A DNA stretch of 64,000 nucleotides from Planctomycetaceae bacterium (GCA_019636285.1 JAHBXV010000002.1:62001-126000), one strand, 5' to 3'. Shown: positions 8,025 through 17,635, counted from the first letter of the stretch. Numbers and translations: made by a program. Notes: generated by a model from the letters alone, not told the origin.

Positions 8025-8783
8025 TCAGACGCGAGGCACTTCGACGACGCGAACCAGCGGAGTCTGGTCATTAAGTTCCTGCCGGAGCAGGGGCAGCGAC
8101 ACGTTGTAAACCCGGATCCCTCCTTGCGTGACGCCTGCCGCCTGGCCGCGATGAGCGTGGCCGTGGAAGACAACCGTGGGCTCATAGCGATTTAACGCTT
8201 CTTCAAGGCGGCTGGACCCAAGCCAAGGGAGAATCTCGACCGGTTCACCCTCAACCGTGGCGCGGATGGGCGAATAGTGCAATAGGACCACGCGCGACGG
8301 TGTTCGCAGACGAGAAAGTCCTGATTCCAGCTTCAGGCATTCGTCAATCGCTTCCTTCACGAACGCCTTGATCGCTGGCTCTCCCCAAGAGTCGAGCGAA
8401 TGTCTGCCAAAGCCGCCGCCGAATCCCTTGGTTCCCGCGAAACCCACGCCCGCGATTTCGTGAGCTTCTCCGTCGAGGACGGTGACGCCTGCCTCCCTCA
8501 GGATCGCGGCGATCTCATCTTCGACTCCTGACTCAAAGTCATGGTTTCCCAGAACGGCGACAATCGGCAGCCGGATTCCCGCCAGTTCACGAACCAGAAT
8601 CCGTGCTTCTTCGGTCCGCCCGTAGTCGGTGAGATCGCCACAGAGCGCCAGGACATCGGCAACGTCCTCGAGGCCGGTGAACAGCGCGCCGATCGCTCCC
8701 GAGCTTTTCGCAGTGCAGTGCAGATCTCCCACGGCGGCAATTCTCGTAATCGACGTCGAGTTGTCACGCGGCTCGCTTGTCAC
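8025..8783 (-). CDS. calcineurin-like metallophosphoesterase
   Basis: 252 residues with the full metallophosphoesterase metal-binding set: GDLH (D20, H22), CGDLTDYG (D50), GNHD (N80, H81), a His in VVLLHYSP, and GHAH near the C-terminus. These ligate two metal ions and hydrolyse phosphomono- or diesters. No signal peptide, so cytoplasmic. The start is GTG at 8783 behind AGGTGGG. The substrate cannot be told from sequence; small cytoplasmic members act on cyclic nucleotides, nucleic acid ends or phospho-sugars. The nucleotidyltransferase gene is divergent. Confidence 0.88.
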   Translation of the reverse strand: MTSEPRDNSTSITRIAAVGDLHCTAKSSGAIGALFTGLEDVADVLALCGDLTDYGRTEEARILVRELAGIRLPIVAVLGNHDFESGVEDEIAAILREAGVTVLDGEAHEIAGVGFAGTKGFGGGFGRHSLDSWGEPAIKAFVKEAIDECLKLESGLSRLRTPSRVVLLHYSPIRATVEGEPVEILPWLGSSRLEEALNRYEPTVVFHGHAHRGQAAGVTQGGIRVYNVSLPLLRQELNDQTPLVRVVEVPRV

Positions 8784-8909
8784 TAGCCCACCTGCTAATC
8801 GCGCCGAAATTCCGTCAATGCCTTCAAAAGCTCACCGCGAAAGCTCGCAAATGCCGTGCCCTCATGGCGCTGGCATGGCCTTTGCCAGACCTTGGGCACG
8901 GAGGCTATC

Positions 8910-9746
8910 ATGACGCAACAACCCGAGGATGAACTGGCAACCGACCACCTGACGACGTTTGTCGACCCAGACGCCGTGGACTTCTACCAGCGATCGCTCG
9001 ACGTGCTTACGACGAACAACGTGCGTTTCCTGGTGGGCGGCGCCTTCGCCTTGCATCGCTACACCGGAATTCAACGGCATACGAAAGACTTTGATCTGTT
9101 CGTCATGCCGCACGACACCCGCGAAGCCCTCGAAAGGCTTCGGCCGATCTGCGATCGCGTGGAACTCACCTATCCGCACTGGTTGGCCAAGGCCAAATAC
9201 AAGGATCTGGTCATCGACCTGATCTTTGGCTCCGGCAATGGTCTTTGCCCGGTTGACGAAGCCTGGTTCGAACACGCGATCGCCGACGCGGTCTTCAATC
9301 GCGAGGTCAGGCTGATTCCCGTCGAGGAAATGATCTGGCAAAAGTCGTTCATCATGGAGCGGCATCGCTTCGACGGCGGAGATGTCGCCCATCTCCTGCA
9401 TGCGCGCTCCGAGCAGATCGACTGGGACCGGTTGTTCCTGCGCTTCGGCGAGCGTCACTGGCCGGTCCTTCATGCTCATCTCATTCTGACGGAATATATC
9501 TACCCCTGCGATCCGGCGCCCGCGCTACGGACCGCCATCGATCAATTGCGCGAACGGATGACAACGGCCGCTCATCGACTTCCGAACGGTTACCATTCCG
9601 CCGCCGTCTGCCAGGGAACTTTTCTGTCCCTTCTCGACTATCTCCCGGAAGTCACCCGCCAAGGCTACCGCGATGCCCGCCTGGCCCCAATCGGCAATAT
9701 GACCCAGGCCGAAATCAATCACTGGACCGCCAACTTCGAACGCTAA
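8910..9746 (+). CDS. nucleotidyltransferase-fold protein
   Basis: 278 residues. The N-terminal half has the polymerase-beta-like nucleotidyltransferase pattern: FLVGGAFALHRYTG (G43-G44), then T58-K-D-F-D62 with the two catalytic acidic residues, and a later DLVIDLIFG strand giving a third acid. The remainder is helical with no clear name. Similar proteins occur as stand-alone MNT/AbiEii-like transferases, but no antitoxin partner gene lies beside it, so a toxin role is not supported. The ATG at 8910 follows CACGGAGG; the longer frame to 8856 is unlikely. Confidence 0.72.
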   Translation: MTQQPEDELATDHLTTFVDPDAVDFYQRSLDVLTTNNVRFLVGGAFALHRYTGIQRHTKDFDLFVMPHDTREALERLRPICDRVELTYPHWLAKAKYKDLVIDLIFGSGNGLCPVDEAWFEHAIADAVFNREVRLIPVEEMIWQKSFIMERHRFDGGDVAHLLHARSEQIDWDRLFLRFGERHWPVLHAHLILTEYIYPCDPAPALRTAIDQLRERMTTAAHRLPNGYHSAAVCQGTFLSLLDYLPEVTRQGYRDARLAPIGNMTQAEINHWTANFER

Positions 9747-9895
9747 CGGTTCCCGTGCATGTCGCGGACCACGGCTACCCCACAGTGCCGCTCGCCGTGG
9801 AAGCGGTCGGGATGTCATGCCGGGTAGACTACCCATCAACTTTCGGACCCCAATACAATGCCGTGCGGACTCGCACAGTTTTATTGGGGAACACA

Positions 9896-11509
9896 ATGAC
9901 CCGCATGCTTGGCGCCATTCTCGTCCTTGCCGTCGCCACATTCGCCGTGGCTGACGATGCTCCGACCTCCATCGGATCTCGCCGCGAACTTTTTGTCGAC
10001 TCGACCCTCGTCCAGTCGCTGTCGGAAGACGCTGAACTGCGGCTGCATCATCCAACGCCGCAACAGATTGCCATCGTGCATGATGCCCCCTGGGAGGGAA
10101 GCGGGTGCGTGTATCACAGCGTCTTTCAGGACGGCGACCTCTACCGCATGTACTATGCCGCGGGGCATCTCGAAGTCACCGAGAAAGGCGTGAACGCGGG
10201 CACGCATGGTCAGTTTCTCTGCTATGCGGAGAGCAAAGATGGCATTCACTGGCACAAGCCCGACCTGGGGTTGGTCGACTTCAACGGCAGCACCAGGAAC
10301 AACATCGTTCTCGCTGTCGAAGAGATAGGCGACGTGAAAACCGTTCCCGGCGAACCGGCGGTGTTCAAGGATTCCAATCCCGCTGCTCCCAGCGAATCGC
10401 GGTACAAGGCGCTCATCGTCGTCGGCTACAAGAACAGCCATCGTCGTGGATTAATCGCTTATCAATCCCCCGACGGGTTGAAGTGGACGCCCATGACCGA
10501 CAAACCGGTACACGTCGACGACGCCTACGATTCGCAGAACCTGGCATTCTGGGACGGCGAAGCGGGCTGCTACCGGGCCTACTGGCGGTACTTTACCGGC
10601 GGCGGCTACGACGCGAAGGTCTGGAACCCGCAGGGGGACCGCGGCATCCGCACGGCGACGTCGGCCGACTTTCTGCATTGGGAAATGCCACACGAATTGC
10701 AGTACGTCGATTCACCGTCCGAGCAGCTTTACACGAATGCCGTCAAACCCTATCACCGGGCTCCGCATCTGCTGCTCGGTTTCCCCGTGCGTTATGTCGA
10801 ACGCGGACATCGCGACGATAAAAAGCACGAGGCCCGCGCCCCTGGCACCCCCGACAAATTCGAGAGATGGTCGGCGTCGCTCCGGGCGCTTCCGGAACCG
10901 GAACACCGCGTCTGGCGGGCACGATCGAGCGAGCGGTACGGCCGAGCGATTACCGAAAGCCTGCTGATGGCCAGTCGCGATGGCGTAACCTTTAAACGCT
11001 GGAACGATGCCTTCCTCCCCCCGGGCATCGAACGCCCCGGCACCTGGAACTACGGGCACCAGTTCCTGGCCTGGCATCTCGTCGAAACGCCAGGTTCGCT
11101 GGAGGGGGCTCCGAACGAGCTCTCGCTCTACGCGACCGAAGGGTATTGGACCGGCAAGAGTGACAGCCTGCGGCGATACTCGCTGCGCCTGGACGGTTTC
11201 GTCTCGGTCCACGCTCCGATGTCCGGAGGTGAACTCGTCACGAAGCCCGTCATCTTCGACGGAGAAACCTTGACGCTCAATTTCGCGACATCAGCCGCAG
11301 GTGCGGTCCGCGTCGAACTCCAGAACGAGAGCGGCACACCGATCGAAGGCTACTCGCTGGCCGACTGCGAAGAACTTTTCGGGAACACCATCGAACGAAC
11401 CGTCGTCTGGAATGGCTCAACCAACGTGTCGAAGCTGGCCGGCCAACCGGTGCGCTTGCGGTTCGTGCTGAACGATGCCGATGTGTTCGCGTATCGGTTT
11501 GGTGAGTGA
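9896..11509 (+). CDS. exported glycosidase-like (beta-propeller) protein
   Basis: 537 residues with a signal peptide (MTRMLGAILVLAVATFAVA). The mature part begins RRELFVDSTLVQ and contains repeated propeller-like segments (DGDLYRMYYAAG, CYAESKDGIHWHKPDLGLV, IAYQSPDGLKWTPM, RTATSADFLHWE), which resemble GH32/GH43-type five-bladed glycosidases and the many planctomycete proteins annotated that way. A C-terminal jelly-roll-like segment (LNFATSAAGAVRVELQNESG) follows. I cannot assign catalytic acids with confidence, so the substrate is open. Start at ATG 9896 behind GGGGA. Single gene; the next gene is convergent. Confidence 0.68.
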   Translation: MTRMLGAILVLAVATFAVADDAPTSIGSRRELFVDSTLVQSLSEDAELRLHHPTPQQIAIVHDAPWEGSGCVYHSVFQDGDLYRMYYAAGHLEVTEKGVNAGTHGQFLCYAESKDGIHWHKPDLGLVDFNGSTRNNIVLAVEEIGDVKTVPGEPAVFKDSNPAAPSESRYKALIVVGYKNSHRRGLIAYQSPDGLKWTPMTDKPVHVDDAYDSQNLAFWDGEAGCYRAYWRYFTGGGYDAKVWNPQGDRGIRTATSADFLHWEMPHELQYVDSPSEQLYTNAVKPYHRAPHLLLGFPVRYVERGHRDDKKHEARAPGTPDKFERWSASLRALPEPEHRVWRARSSERYGRAITESLLMASRDGVTFKRWNDAFLPPGIERPGTWNYGHQFLAWHLVETPGSLEGAPNELSLYATEGYWTGKSDSLRRYSLRLDGFVSVHAPMSGGELVTKPVIFDGETLTLNFATSAAGAVRVELQNESGTPIEGYSLADCEELFGNTIERTVVWNGSTNVSKLAGQPVRLRFVLNDADVFAYRFGE

Positions 11510-11581
11510 GTTGCCAATCAGTCGCGAGGTCAAAACTCGCCGTCAAGATTTCCTATCGATCCGCGCCAGTGGACAAATCCA

Positions 11582-12787
11582 TCACTCTGGCAATGGCTCC
11601 CCAAGAGACCCCGTACACCGCGACCAATCTCCACGCTTGCACACCGATACGGGAACCAGACGCTCCGGCGAATGCCGAATCTGGCCCTCGGCATCTTCCA
11701 GCGGGAATTTGCCGCGTTCATGACGGAGGAGAACCACATCCGCTTGCAGTCCGGCTCGTAGCGTGCCGAAGCGCGACTCCATGCGAAGCGCCGCGGCCGG
11801 AGCCGATGTCGTCGCGCGAATGACTTGCTCAAGCGGCATGCCGAGATAGAGGAACTTGCTCATCGTGGTCGGCAAATCAACGACCGGACCTTTGAGATTG
11901 AAGTGGTGCAGGTCCGTGCTGATCGTGTCAGGCCAGAAGCCAAACTTCTGGCAGGCAGGCTCCGCCACGCGCCAGGCAAACGCTCCGACGCCGTGACCGA
12001 CGTCAAATACCACGCCGCGAGAACGGGCTTCGAATAGCGCATCCAGCGGCGCGCCGTGTTGGTCGAAGCAGTGATCGGGATGGGGATTGTAGAGGTGGGT
12101 ATACGTGTCACCGGGGCGTAGCGCTTTGAGAACCGCTTCCGTCGGAATCTTCGAAGCCGCATGGTGGATCATGCAGGGCCGCGACGTCTGCTCGGCTGCT
12201 TCAAAGACCCCATGAAATCCGGCCCATTCGTTCTTCTCGTCGAAATTGGCGAGCCCCGAGGTGAGCCGGACCTTCATGCCGACAAGTCGCTCGGGCCAGC
12301 GGTTGACGCATTCGACCGCCGAGCGCACATCGGCATGGCGGCCGTCGTTCAAGTCGCCCATGAAAGGTGGAAAGTCAGGATGGCCCTGGATGCAGCCAAT
12401 CATGGAAATATTCAGCAGGGCGAACACGTCTTCTCGCGCGGCAGGCATGATGAACCTCGCCATGTTGGCATAGGTCAACGCTCCGGCCGTGCCGGTGTCG
12501 AGCATCGTGGTCACGCCCGTGCGCAGCCCCGCTTCAAACGGGTCGACAGAGTACAAACCGATCCCGCTGAAGACATGCACGTGCAGATCGATCAGCCCGG
12601 GAGCGACAATCAGCCCCGCCGCGTCGATCACCTGCTCGCCACGCGAAGCAAGATTCGGACCGACCTCCGCGATCAAGCCGTTCGCGATGCGGACATCGAC
12701 CTTCCTCGCGGGACCGCCTGTTCCATCGTGGACCGTGCCGCCACGAATGAGCGTACCGTTTGGCAAATTCGTTGGTGATTCGTTCAT
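11582..12787 (-). CDS. amidohydrolase/deacetylase-type metallohydrolase (EF_0837-like)
   Basis: 401 residues in the amidohydrolase superfamily: an N-terminal beta-sandwich strand (GTLIRGGTVHDGTGG), APGLIDLHVHVF with metal ligands H69 and H71, a GMKVRLT Lys (K172, a candidate for carbamylation), later His residues in CMIHHAAS and YTHLYNPH, and the final catalytic Asp in TISTDLHHFN. The C-terminal sandwich returns with GTLRAGLQADVVLL. It resembles the EF_0837 group, which is found beside SelA-like PLP enzymes, as here. The start overlaps the stop of the upstream PLP gene by 4 bases, so the two are translationally coupled. A ring or amide opening reaction on a small metabolite is likely; substrate unknown. 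Confidence 0.83.
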   Translation of the reverse strand: MNESPTNLPNGTLIRGGTVHDGTGGPARKVDVRIANGLIAEVGPNLASRGEQVIDAAGLIVAPGLIDLHVHVFSGIGLYSVDPFEAGLRTGVTTMLDTGTAGALTYANMARFIMPAAREDVFALLNISMIGCIQGHPDFPPFMGDLNDGRHADVRSAVECVNRWPERLVGMKVRLTSGLANFDEKNEWAGFHGVFEAAEQTSRPCMIHHAASKIPTEAVLKALRPGDTYTHLYNPHPDHCFDQHGAPLDALFEARSRGVVFDVGHGVGAFAWRVAEPACQKFGFWPDTISTDLHHFNLKGPVVDLPTTMSKFLYLGMPLEQVIRATTSAPAAALRMESRFGTLRAGLQADVVLLRHERGKFPLEDAEGQIRHSPERLVPVSVCKRGDWSRCTGSLGEPLPE

Positions 12788-13995
12788 CGTGCAGCCTGTT
12801 CCCGATGCGCGGCCACGATCTGCCGAATCGCGGCGACGATCTCCGCGGCGTCACCCGGCATCAGGCATTGTGGATAAAGCACGGCTCGGTCAGGCGAGCG
12901 TTCATCCTCGGCGAGCAGAATTCGCTTGGGCCGTTCGCGGAGCGCCAGCAGCAGGTCACGAACCTTCATGCCGGCGGGCGGAGAACCGGACTCGATCTGC
13001 AGATTCGGATACGGTTGACCGTTCGCACCTCGCCGTTGCCGAGTCAGCCGCAGTTCAGAGACACCTTTCAGCCCGGCTTCAATCTCGTCGATGTTCGCAT
13101 CCCAGCGTCCATATTCACCGGCATGATCGCGAGCGGCATAGCGGCGCAGTGCGGCCATTACTCCCACGATCGCTTCCTTGCTGACTTTCATCGAACGCCC
13201 GATGCCATGGCGCGGCGGGTGACTGATCCAGCCATTTTCCACCCAGTGCTGTAGCGACCACGTTCCCAGGCGAACGTCCATATCCACCATCTGCACCCAG
13301 GCACTGCGAATCAGGTCTTCGCAGCCGCACAGTATTCCCGATGCCTGAGGCCCACCCAGATGCTTGCCACCACTGTAAGCGATAAGGTCCGCTCCGCGCC
13401 GGCCGAACGCCTGGAGATTTTCCGCTGGCGGAAGCGCGCAGGCCGCGTCGACAATTAACGGAAGTCCATGCCGATGCGCCAGGTCTGCCAGCGCGCCAAT
13501 ATCCGGGCGTTCTTCCACTTGCAGCCAGACATAGCCGATGGCCGCCGTCTTCGGATTGATTGTCTGTTCGATCTGTCGCAACGCGTCAGCCGCGTGATAG
13601 TCGATCAGCACCAGGCGCGCTCCAGAGAGTCGCACGGAATGGTCGTAATCGAACGGTCCAGGTGCCGGGAAGATGATCTCGTGCCGCGGGCAATCACGCA
13701 CGTCCGGCAATCGGTCCATAATCTCCGGCTGGTTCCCCGCCAGGCAGGCAGCAGCCGCCAGCGACAAAGCCGCCCCGGCGCCGCACGTCACGATTCCCGC
13801 TTCCGTTCCCGTCGCGGCGGCAATCAGACGGCTCGCCTCGGTCAGCAGATCATCAATCTCGAAGTAGGCTTCGCTCGCGGCTGCCATCGCCGCTACGACG
13901 TCCGGATGCGGGCAACTCCCGCTGACGCGCGTGGCATAGCCGACCGCGTTGATGATCGGCCGCAGGTTTAGTTGCTCGAAAACATCAGACGGCAT
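12784..13995 (-). CDS. SelA-like PLP-dependent enzyme (EF_0838 / DgaE type)
   Basis: 403 residues from the ATG at 13995 (another ATG at 14019 adds 8). Fold-type I PLP enzyme of the SelA-like group: INAVGYATRVSGS near the start, a Gly-rich TCGAGAALSLAA cofactor loop, LIVDAAC with D183, and the Schiff-base Lys K211 in YSGGKHLGGPQ. Members of this group include 2-amino-2-deoxy-D-gluconate-6-phosphate ammonia-lyases and uncharacterised partners of amidohydrolases, not true selenocysteine synthases. It overlaps both neighbours (4 bases downstream, about 11 upstream), so it is the middle gene of a tight three-gene operon. Confidence 0.83.
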   Translation of the reverse strand: MPSDVFEQLNLRPIINAVGYATRVSGSCPHPDVVAAMAAASEAYFEIDDLLTEASRLIAAATGTEAGIVTCGAGAALSLAAAACLAGNQPEIMDRLPDVRDCPRHEIIFPAPGPFDYDHSVRLSGARLVLIDYHAADALRQIEQTINPKTAAIGYVWLQVEERPDIGALADLAHRHGLPLIVDAACALPPAENLQAFGRRGADLIAYSGGKHLGGPQASGILCGCEDLIRSAWVQMVDMDVRLGTWSLQHWVENGWISHPPRHGIGRSMKVSKEAIVGVMAALRRYAARDHAGEYGRWDANIDEIEAGLKGVSELRLTRQRRGANGQPYPNLQIESGSPPAGMKVRDLLLALRERPKRILLAEDERSPDRAVLYPQCLMPGDAAEIVAAIRQIVAAHREQAAR

Positions 13996-14941
13996 CGCGG
14001 CACTTTCGCGAAAAGGCATTGGCCGGGTTCACAACCATCATCTGGTGAATCTGTTCGTCCGTGATGCCCCGCTCTCTCAGCAGCGGCAGAAAGACGTCAA
14101 AGATGTACGCGTAACCCTTGCCGCCGGTGTACTTGAGGTGGTTGAGCATGCAGATGTCTTCCGACAACAACACGCGGTCGACGAACCCCTCTTTGACCAG
14201 GGCCGCGACGTTGTCGGCACGAACCCACTCCGGCTGATAATCGAGATAGCCGATGTTGTCGACTTCCAGGTAGACCCCCTTCTCGGCGATCGGCAGCAGA
14301 TGATGCACGCCGACTCGATCGCCCAGGTGCCCGATAATCACCCGCGACAGGTCCGCGCCGGACTCTTCGAGCAGAGCAATCTGTTCCAGCGCGAGCGTTC
14401 CCCAGCGGGTGGTATGTGTCGAGATCACGACACCCGTTCGAGTCTGGGCGAGCGCCGATGCCCGGAAAACACGCTCTTCGGCCGGCTTAATGTGATGACG
14501 GCCAGTCCCGATTTCGCCGATGAACCCCGCCCGAATCCCCGTCTCGCCAACGCCGACTTCGATCTCTTTCACGAGAACATCAGCCAGCTCGCGACTGGTC
14601 AATTCGGCCACGATCGGCGGATAGCCAAACTCGCGATACCAGCCGCAACCCATCACGACATGAATGCCGGACTGCCGGGAGAACCTCGCCAGTCGCACAG
14701 GATCGCGGCCAATTTCATCCAGCGTGACGTCGCAAACCGTTTGCCCGCCGCGGCTGGTGAACTCCGCGATCTCCTTGAGCATCACATCTTCGTCATCGAT
14801 GACGAGTTGGTAGCCGTAGCTGGCGTAGTGATCCATCGCGTCGAGGAATAGATGCTCGTGAGGATAGGTGACGCCCATCTCCTCCGGCCGAATTACGCCG
14901 TTGACCGTGATGACTTCCCGGCGCTCTCCACTTGTCTGCAT
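13985..14941 (-). CDS. phosphotriesterase-family (PHP-like) hydrolase
   Basis: 318 residues from the ATG at 14941 (MQTSGERREVITVNG). Binuclear metal site of the phosphotriesterase family: H28-E-H30 in TYPHEH, a bridging Glu in FIGEIGT (Glu replaces the carbamylated Lys of true phosphotriesterase, as in PHP/YhfV-like members), His in STHTTR and IGHLGDR, and Asp in LLSEDICML. Such proteins are usually lactonases or esterases. It is the first gene of the operon with the SelA-like enzyme and the amidohydrolase, and is divergent from a LysR regulator. The upstream frame to 15076 lacks family resemblance and is rejected. Confidence 0.83.
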   Translation of the reverse strand: MQTSGERREVITVNGVIRPEEMGVTYPHEHLFLDAMDHYASYGYQLVIDDEDVMLKEIAEFTSRGGQTVCDVTLDEIGRDPVRLARFSRQSGIHVVMGCGWYREFGYPPIVAELTSRELADVLVKEIEVGVGETGIRAGFIGEIGTGRHHIKPAEERVFRASALAQTRTGVVISTHTTRWGTLALEQIALLEESGADLSRVIIGHLGDRVGVHHLLPIAEKGVYLEVDNIGYLDYQPEWVRADNVAALVKEGFVDRVLLSEDICMLNHLKYTGGKGYAYIFDVFLPLLRERGITDEQIHQMMVVNPANAFSRKCRDAV

Positions 14942-15142
14942 GTCGTCGTCTCGCGGTTTCGTCGCAACTCGCGACAGCCTCAGCCCCAAAACGTGCATCA
15001 GTCTAGCGTCCATCCGTGCTCTCCGGGGGACGCGAACCGGCGAGTTCAGCTTTCGACGCGGTCGAATTGTTGACAATGTCGGAACGGATTACGCTCTCCC
15101 CAGTCTTGAACAAACGCAGACATTCTCGCGGGCCAATTCCGG
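14942..15142. promoter_or_regulatory. divergent promoter region between LysR gene and hydrolase operon
   Basis: About 200 bases separate the divergent starts. LysR-type regulators usually bind such spacers and control the opposite operon. I see no clean T-N11-A site with long arms, so the operator cannot be placed. A TTGACA lies at about 15071-15076 but has no good -10 at the right distance. Confidence 0.4.
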
Positions 15143-16078
15143 ATGACGCGACCGTTTCGCTACAAGGACATCCAGCTCCCGCAACTGCGCAGCTTCTGCC
15201 TCGCCGCGCGCTTGAAGAACTTCACCCTGGCGGGACGTCAATTGGGACTATCGGCCTCGACGGTCTGGGAACAACTCCGCGCGTTGGAACGCATGCTCGG
15301 TTGCCCTCTGCTCAACCGCGAGGGCCGCTCGATCGAACTGACGGCCGAAGGTAAGGTGCTGCTCCAGATCATTCAGCCGCACATCGAGGCAATCGATTCG
15401 CTGAAGCGGCTGTTCGACGAGGGGCGCGCTCGGCTGTCGCCAAGACTTGTCATCGCCTCGTCGCAATACCTGCTCCGCTATCACCTGCCGGGGCCGATTC
15501 AAACCTTTACCGGCCAATTTCCGAATGTCGAGCTCAAGATTCAGCTTCCGGCGTCGTCGGAACTTGTGATGGCGGTGGAACGTCATCTGGCCGACGTGGC
15601 CGTCTGTGCCTACGAGCCGGAGGAATCGCGCTCCGAGGTTCTGGACTACGAGACCGTTCTGGAGTTGCCGCTGTCCATGCTGATCTCCAAGCGGCATCCT
15701 CTGTCCCGCAAACGCAAGGTGACCCTCAAAGACCTCGTCGACCAGCCGCTGATTCTGCCAGCCGTCGGATCGATCACGCGCAAATTGATCGATCGACTGC
15801 TGCAACGCCACGATCTGACCAATCGCATGCGTGTCATCATGGAAACCCCCATCTTCGACACGACCCAGCAGTATGTGGAAATGGGGCTCGGTATTGGACT
15901 GATGCACCTGCAAGTCGAGCCGCGCCTCCTCGCCAACATCCACATGCGGCCGGTTGACGAATCGTCTGTTCCGCTGTCGATTGCCATGGTGGTCCGCAAG
16001 CACGGCAACCTGCCGGAAACGGTTCGCGACTTTCAACGAATCGTTCGCGAGTGCCTGCATGGCAGTCGGTCGCGCTAA
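15143..16078 (+). CDS. LysR-type transcriptional regulator
   Basis: 311 residues. The N-terminal winged helix-turn-helix is typical: LPQLRSFCLAARLKNFTLAG, LGLSASTVWEQLRALE, then MLGCPLLNREGRSIELTAEGK (about 14-75). The substrate-binding domain follows (RLVIASSQYLLRYHLPG, ADVAVCAYEPEE, GLGIGLMHLQVEP). It is divergent from the phosphotriesterase-family / PLP / amidohydrolase operon and is very likely its regulator, responding to a substrate or product of that pathway. This is inferred from position only. Confidence 0.9.
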   Translation: MTRPFRYKDIQLPQLRSFCLAARLKNFTLAGRQLGLSASTVWEQLRALERMLGCPLLNREGRSIELTAEGKVLLQIIQPHIEAIDSLKRLFDEGRARLSPRLVIASSQYLLRYHLPGPIQTFTGQFPNVELKIQLPASSELVMAVERHLADVAVCAYEPEESRSEVLDYETVLELPLSMLISKRHPLSRKRKVTLKDLVDQPLILPAVGSITRKLIDRLLQRHDLTNRMRVIMETPIFDTTQQYVEMGLGIGLMHLQVEPRLLANIHMRPVDESSVPLSIAMVVRKHGNLPETVRDFQRIVRECLHGSRSR

Positions 16079-16237
16079 CCGGGGCTCCGCACAGCCGGCC
16101 GAAGTCCAACTTTCGACAGCGTCGGTGGCAGCTCTCAATAAAGCCTGTTTGGTTCCGAACCCGATCAGGTGATAGACTGCTAGCGTCGTGGGGCGCGCTC
16201 TGGCAAACCGTGCCGGAAGGGCTTTGGGGAAACCAAG

Positions 16238-17635
16238 ATGCTACATCGTCGCGATGCAATGCTGCGGCTCGGAGTCGGAGCCGGTGGCGCGCTCACTCTG
16301 CCGCAACTGATGGCGATGGAGCAATCCGGCCAATCCTTCGCCAAAAAGTCAGCCAAATCGTGCATTTTCCTGTTCATGTGGGGAGGACAGCCCCAGCAGG
16401 ATATGTGGGATCTGAAGCCCAACGCCCCCGAGGGGATTCGCAGCCCCTTTCTGCCGATTCAGACAAAAGTCCCGGGAATGCAGCTTGGCGAACCGCTGCC
16501 CCGACTGGCCCGGCACGCCGACAAACTCGCCATCATTCGTTCGCTGATTCATAGCACGACCGACCATCAGACGGCCGTCTATCACGCCCTGACCGGGCGC
16601 CAGATGCTGCCTCCGCGGGTTTTTCCCGCGAATGCCCGCCAGCGGACCGATTTCCCGTCGCTCGGTTCGATGTTCTCCTACCTGGGCGAGAAATCGACGC
16701 TTCCCGCCAGCTTCTCCATTCCCCGGCCGGTCGCGCACGACGGCGTCTACTACGCGGGCACTCACGCGGGGTTCCTTGGCTCGCAGCACAATCCAGTCGA
16801 GTTGGGGAAGGTCTACAACCACGTTGCGACCGGGCCGAATCTCGATCCCCCCGCGCTGCCGCTGGAGTTGCCCGACGAGGTTTCCATGGCTCGCCTGAAG
16901 GCTCGCTGGGGACTTCGTGCGTTGCTCGACGCGGAAGATCGGACGATGCAGCGCTCGGCTGCCACCAAAGCCGTGGACTCGGCCTATGCCTCCGCTTACG
17001 GATTGCTCCATTCGACAACCGTCAACGACGCCCTGAACCTGGACCTGGAATCCCCCGCTACCCGCGATCGATACGGTCGCAACGAATATGGCGAGAGCTT
17101 CCTCACGGCGCGACGGCTGGTCGAAGCCGGGATCCGCCTCGTCACCGTCAACTGGATGTTCATCACCCCTGCCGCCAAGGTTTACAACGTCTGGGATGCC
17201 CACGGCGGGCTCAACGATCTGGAGCACGGCCAGACCGGCTACGGCATGCTGAAGGCCGACTATTGCCTGCCTGCTTTTGACCAAGCGTTCTCGGCGCTGC
17301 TCGAAGACCTCACGCAGCGCGGCCTGCTCGATGAAACGCTCGTCGCCTGCGCCGGTGAGTTCGGACGCACTCCCCGCATCAACGGCAACAACGGCCGCGA
17401 TCACTGGCCATTCTGCTACTCAGCCGTTCTTGCCGGCGGCGGCATTCAGGGCGGTAGCATCCACGGCGCCAGCGACAAGGAAGCCGCATACGTCAAAGAC
17501 AGCCCGGTCACCCCGGGCGACTACGTGGCCACCATCTGCGAAGCCTGCGGCCTGGATCCCCACCACGAAATCCGCGACCTCGAAGGCCGCCCCTTCTCAA
17601 TCTGCGACGGGGATCCGATCCGGTCGTTGCTGTAG
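16238..17635 (+). CDS. DUF1501 exported protein
   Basis: 465 residues, typical of the large planctomycete DUF1501 family (alkaline-phosphatase/sulfatase-like fold). The N-terminus has a twin-Arg-like segment (MLHRRDAMLRLGVGAGGAL). Key segments are CIFLFMWGGQPQQDMWDLKP, IIRSLIHSTTDHQTAVYHALTG, and the C-terminal TLVACAGEFGRTPRINGNNGRDHWP, where the D-H and E-F-G-R residues would form a metal site by analogy. DUF1501 proteins are usually paired with a DUF1549/DUF1553 cytochrome-like gene; none is next to this one, so it is a solitary copy. The ATG at 16238 follows GGGGA. Confidence 0.9.
   Translation: MLHRRDAMLRLGVGAGGALTLPQLMAMEQSGQSFAKKSAKSCIFLFMWGGQPQQDMWDLKPNAPEGIRSPFLPIQTKVPGMQLGEPLPRLARHADKLAIIRSLIHSTTDHQTAVYHALTGRQMLPPRVFPANARQRTDFPSLGSMFSYLGEKSTLPASFSIPRPVAHDGVYYAGTHAGFLGSQHNPVELGKVYNHVATGPNLDPPALPLELPDEVSMARLKARWGLRALLDAEDRTMQRSAATKAVDSAYASAYGLLHSTTVNDALNLDLESPATRDRYGRNEYGESFLTARRLVEAGIRLVTVNWMFITPAAKVYNVWDAHGGLNDLEHGQTGYGMLKADYCLPAFDQAFSALLEDLTQRGLLDETLVACAGEFGRTPRINGNNGRDHWPFCYSAVLAGGGIQGGSIHGASDKEAAYVKDSPVTPGDYVATICEACGLDPHHEIRDLEGRPFSICDGDPIRSLL

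Noticed and set aside
8910-9746. toxin of a nucleotidyltransferase toxin-antitoxin pair
   Set aside because: No small antitoxin gene lies next to it and the protein is longer than typical MNT toxins.
12784-13995. selenocysteine synthase SelA
   Set aside because: The protein is shorter and belongs to the SelA-like metabolic group; the operon has no selB or tRNA-Sec, and neighbours are metabolic hydrolases.
16349-17404. 351-residue minus-strand open frame opposite the DUF1501 gene
   Set aside because: Shadow frame of a recognised family.
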